Shown here piece by piece: positions 28,984-32,661 of a DNA stretch of 32,661 nt. The position numbers and the translations under genes were made by a program. The number at the start of each line of letters is the position of its first letter. Position 1 is the first letter of the stretch. The stretch comes from Balneolales bacterium (GTDB lineage: Bacteria; Bacteroidota; Rhodothermia; Balneolales; Natronogracilivirgulaceae): the NCBI GenBank assembly GCA_007135115.1, contig SLJN01000171.1, forward strand, positions 1 through 32,661, given 5' to 3'. Below the pieces are notes generated by a model. It ran no database searches, was not told where the DNA came from, and was given only the letters and a program-made list of their open reading frames with translations.

Positions 28984-30252
28984 TTATCCGCCAACGCCAC
29001 CGACATCGTTTTGCGGCGAGCCTTTTCTAAGCGTGATGAGTGTGATTTCTGGTCGAACAATCCGAATGGGAACTCCAACCATACCCACGCCTACATTCAC
29101 ATACATCTTACGGTTCTCTCTTGTGAACAAGCCCTTGGTATAATCGTGAAATAAGGATACCGGATAAATCGGAATCCCCATGAATCGACCGCCAATCTGA
29201 CCGCCATGTGTATGTCCGGCGAGGGTCAGGTCAACCTGTTCAATCCCGTTGAAATCGAAAACATTGGGCCGGTGAGATAGTAGTAGTTTGAAATGATCCG
29301 GATCAGAGCCCTCAAGCGCGCGATCCAGACGAGCAAAATTGCGCGAGCCGCTTCCTGCATCATCCACCCCGAGAATATCCAACGGCTCTCCGTTGATCAT
29401 GAGGTGATTGCGACTGTTATTAAGCATCGGAATGTTGCGCTGCCGAACAGCCGCTGATACTGCTGAACCCGAAGCATAGTGGTCGTGATTTCCAAGGCAC
29501 CCGAAAACCCCATACTCCGACTTCAACATCGGAAGTGTGTTATAAATACTCGAAATCTCAGAAGTAGAGGTATCTACAAGGTCACCCGTTAATGAGACAA
29601 TTTCCGGATTCAGTGAATTGCTAATCTCAAAAATTTCGCTGATTTGCCGCTCCGTCATATAAATACCGGAATGCAGGTCACTGATCTGAACAATTTTGAG
29701 TCCGTCAAGACCGGTTGGCAAGTCCGGAAAAAAAAGCTCCGGACGCGTTATATTGTAATCTCTTGAGGTCGCTGCTGATGAACTCATCGTAACAATGAAG
29801 GGAGAGGCAACGGCAATCGAGCCCGCCGTCTTCAAGAACTTGCGGCGGCCGGGATCAAAGTGTTGAGCATCCTGTTTTTCCTGTTGATGATCTTTGAATT
29901 TCTCCATCAACAGCTTTATCCCTTTTATGCTGTAGCGAACGCCATCTGTTATGAGAAGTGCGGCAAAAGCAAGGGTTATGCCTGCGAAGAAAACTCCGCC
30001 GGGATAGATGATCAGCGACTGCGTAAATAAATTATCGTAAAACCCGAATTCTGTTGTTATAAACCTGAAACTGAAAATCAGGTTGGCGAAAAGCATGAAA
30101 ATAAGTCCGGCCCTCAGCCAGCTTAATTGGCGCTCCTTTTCCACTGAGCTTTTCACCCAACTGACATAAAACCGCCCCACATACCACTGCATGATGCCAA
30201 ACAGCAGAAACAGAAACGAAAAGTAAATTATAGTTTGTAGTACACCTAACAT
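28984..30252 (-). CDS. membrane-anchored metallophosphoesterase (YkuE/YaeI-like)
   Basis: QISDLHSG, LTGDLVD, LGNHDHY, LAGHTHGGQ motifs after three TM helices and an internal RRKFLKTAG motif. Confidence 0.92.
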   Translation of the reverse strand: MLGVLQTIIYFSFLFLLFGIMQWYVGRFYVSWVKSSVEKERQLSWLRAGLIFMLFANLIFSFRFITTEFGFYDNLFTQSLIIYPGGVFFAGITLAFAALLITDGVRYSIKGIKLLMEKFKDHQQEKQDAQHFDPGRRKFLKTAGSIAVASPFIVTMSSSAATSRDYNITRPELFFPDLPTGLDGLKIVQISDLHSGIYMTERQISEIFEISNSLNPEIVSLTGDLVDTSTSEISSIYNTLPMLKSEYGVFGCLGNHDHYASGSAVSAAVRQRNIPMLNNSRNHLMINGEPLDILGVDDAGSGSRNFARLDRALEGSDPDHFKLLLSHRPNVFDFNGIEQVDLTLAGHTHGGQIGGRFMGIPIYPVSLFHDYTKGLFTRENRKMYVNVGVGMVGVPIRIVRPEITLITLRKGSPQNDVGGVGG

Positions 30253-30586
30253 CGATAGATAACCTTATACAACTATGGCAGTACCAACTTTAACCTTTTA
30301 AAATTTTAATTCGTTTATTGCAAAACCTTCCGGACAATAGAGGCACTGCGCGATATCATCCTGCGAAATCGGTTTAATTTCACTTTGTCTTGCTATTATT
30401 ATCCTTTCAGTTTTTCGCAATTGCTGAAAATCATTTTTGATAAAATGCCTAATCGGTTTTAGCAGAACCTATTTTACCGTTCACCGAGTCAGATTTTTAA
30501 TTCAGTATTTCCAATACGAAGCACTGAATTAACGTGTTCACCCCCTTTTGGTACATATATAAAAAGTTATTTATTAATAAAAAACT

Positions 30587-32661
30587 CTAATCCCAGGGAT
30601 CGTACTGTATCTCTTTTCCACAGCTCACATACCTTATAGCTCCCTGTAAACTGGTATAACGCAGCCGGGTACCACTTTCGACCAAATTATGTGCCGCTTC
30701 GTAATGCGGGTGACCAAATCTGCTGTTTAATGCAAGTGAAGCTACCGATTTTGCAGGATCTACATAATCCAGAAACGATTCAGTTGAGCTTGTACTGCTG
30801 CCGTGATGGCCGACTTTCAGCAGGTCTGAATCAAGAAACGAGCCGTAATCATCGATCATAAACTCCTCGGTTTGTGCGGTAGCATCGCCGGTCAAAAGCA
30901 CCGAAGTTTCGCCATATTGTAATTTCACCACCGCTGAGAAGGTATTGGGATCACTACCGGTCAAGCGATTATGCGGCGCCAGAACAAATAACCGTAGCTC
31001 AGGTGTCAACTCGATTACATCACCTAAAGCCACCGTCTCTACCGGAATTTCGTTCTCCGCTGCTGTAGCCATCATATCGGTATAAACCTGACTGTCATAA
31101 TCAAAATCCGGTTGATAGATGGCATCGACGGTGAAATTCTCTATCAAATGCCGGGTTCCACCGATATGATCAGCATGAGGATGCGAGTGGATGATCGCAT
31201 CAATATGATCGATATCCATAGCCTGTAACTCTGGCTCAAGAACCTGCCGGCCACTGTCGTGCCAACGCGATTTCAAACCCGTATCGTAAAAAAAGGTGGT
31301 ACCGTCAGGTGCTTCTATCAATAGCGCATCGGCTTGACCAACATCAAATGCCGTTATGGTGAGTTCGCGATGTTGCCAGTTCTGCCAAAGATTCCATGCT
31401 GATACGAGTACCGCAATACCCAGCAATACATTTATACATTTCCACCTTAGCTCAGGTTTGTGTAAGGATGCAAAAACAGCAATTGCAGCTGTCCAAAGCA
31501 GAAAAAACCACATCCCCGGCAGACTCGACTCGATCCAGGAAAAATCATGCATGGTGATTACTCCCACCCACCAATCCATCAACCATATAATACCGTCTGC
31601 CGGATAATTGATGATCACCGCAAAGTCCGGGGCTATTAGGGCAAGCCCCATATTAAACAGCGATATGGTGAACATGATCTGCACTAAAGGAACGGCTATG
31701 GTATTGCTCAGCGGCCCGATCAATGAAAATTCATTGAAATAATGTACCAGGATGGGAAAAAGTCCGCTTTGAACCAGAATACTGACCATCACAAACTGGT
31801 AAACCTTAGCCGACCAAGTATAACGCCACCTGATCGGCAGAAGCTCACGGCTGGCCGGCATTGTTGTGAGAATGATTAAAACCGCACCGAAAGACAGTTG
31901 GAAACCTACATCAAACAAAAATCCGGGATTCGCAATCAACAGGATTAAACCGGCAGCTCCAAGCAGGTTCAATCCGTTGCTTTGCTTGCGGAAGCATCTT
32001 GCATACATCAGTAATGCCGCCATCGTGGAAGCGCGTAACACCGATATCGCAAACCCGGTAATAGCGGCATATCCCGTTAAAATCAGTCCGGACATTAAAA
32101 AAGCCACAAGACTGCCGTGTTTATACTTCCAGAAAAATGGAATCAGAAACCAAATTGGTGCCATGAGAAAACCCACATGCATCCCCGATACCGCCATCAG
32201 ATGGGCAAGTCCGGCTCTGGAAAAGGCGGTTTGATGATCCCTGTCCAATCCGGACCGATCACCCAGAATTACAGCTTTGGCCAGCGCCTGATGATCCTCC
32301 GAAAAAATTCGGTCGATTAGCTGCCGGGCTCCCGACTGCCAATACACCAACCGGGTTGGGGATGTCACCGGGTGAGCGTCTTTGATTTGATCAATCGAAG
32401 CAATCAGATAGATGCCCTGTCTCTTAAGAATAGAGCGATAGTCAAATTGATGTGGATTTCTCGGCTCATCCAGGTTATCCAATTCAGCCGAAACGGTTAT
32501 GTAGTTACCGAATTTCAGATTTTCGCGGCCCGACTCTTCTCTGTAGTACCCTTCAATTTTGAACGGTTCGCGCCATTTTAGGGCATCAGGACCCGCCTCA
32601 AGAGAGTCCACGCGCAATCTGATCCGTATATTCCCGCCACTCGTTTCCGTTGATTCGATAA
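30587..32661 (-). CDS. comEC: ComEC/Rec2-like DNA internalization protein (5' end truncated by the window edge)
   Basis: Competence-domain TM core (RAGLAHLMAVSGMHVGFL), metallo-beta-lactamase domain (HSHPHADHIGG, GHHGSSTS); reading frame stays open from 32617 to the window end. Confidence 0.93.
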   Translation of the reverse strand, partial: IESTETSGGNIRIRLRVDSLEAGPDALKWREPFKIEGYYREESGRENLKFGNYITVSAELDNLDEPRNPHQFDYRSILKRQGIYLIASIDQIKDAHPVTSPTRLVYWQSGARQLIDRIFSEDHQALAKAVILGDRSGLDRDHQTAFSRAGLAHLMAVSGMHVGFLMAPIWFLIPFFWKYKHGSLVAFLMSGLILTGYAAITGFAISVLRASTMAALLMYARCFRKQSNGLNLLGAAGLILLIANPGFLFDVGFQLSFGAVLIILTTMPASRELLPIRWRYTWSAKVYQFVMVSILVQSGLFPILVHYFNEFSLIGPLSNTIAVPLVQIMFTISLFNMGLALIAPDFAVIINYPADGIIWLMDWWVGVITMHDFSWIESSLPGMWFFLLWTAAIAVFASLHKPELRWKCINVLLGIAVLVSAWNLWQNWQHRELTITAFDVGQADALLIEAPDGTTFFYDTGLKSRWHDSGRQVLEPELQAMDIDHIDAIIHSHPHADHIGGTRHLIENFTVDAIYQPDFDYDSQVYTDMMATAAENEIPVETVALGDVIELTPELRLFVLAPHNRLTGSDPNTFSAVVKLQYGETSVLLTGDATAQTEEFMIDDYGSFLDSDLLKVGHHGSSTSSTESFLDYVDPAKSVASLALNSRFGHPHYEAAHNLVESGTRLRYTSLQGAIRYVSCGKEIQYDPWD

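Noticed and set aside
1-32661. CRISPR array, IS element, prophage or toxin-antitoxin/defence island
   Set aside because: No regularly spaced repeats, transposase, phage structural genes or paired TA ORFs seen. The PglZ-domain protein was considered as BREX PglZ but rejected because of its REC fusion and PorX-like architecture.

Overview
The window reads as an ordinary, mostly housekeeping chromosomal segment of a Bacteroidota/Balneolota-like bacterium (taxonomy inferred from gene content). I see no phage, IS element, CRISPR array or rRNA. Contents: a membrane metal-dependent hydrolase; a TonB-dependent receptor; a lipoprotein GH3 enzyme; an M20 amidohydrolase-lysC-dapB operon; an IscA-type Fe-S protein; an AlbA-type ATP-binding regulator; plsY-gpsA; an lpdA-lipB-lipA lipoate cluster; a PseC/DegT aminotransferase; tRNA-Arg(ACG); a STAS protein; ahcY; a minus-strand directon nrnA / HtrA-like / ComEA-like / porX / tsaE / small protein / TlpA-like; an L-2-hydroxyglutarate oxidase; a metallophosphoesterase; and comEC, truncated at the right edge. 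The main points for a second look are: (i) an HtrA/DegP-like lipoprotein whose catalytic Ser motif GNSGG reads ANAGG, so a predicted pseudoprotease; (ii) lhgO has no ATG/GTG/TTG upstream of its Rossmann motif but has a well-spaced Shine-Dalgarno before an ATT codon; (iii) porX, nrnA and an HhH protein share one directon, suggesting an oligonucleotide/envelope neighbourhood; (iv) a terminator-like hairpin lies 13 nt before the lysine operon start; (v) a metallophosphoesterase has three TM helices followed by an internal twin-arginine motif; (vi) several strong unexplained palindromes and hairpins. No clear new multi-gene system was found; the pseudoprotease within the PorX directon is the best candidate.
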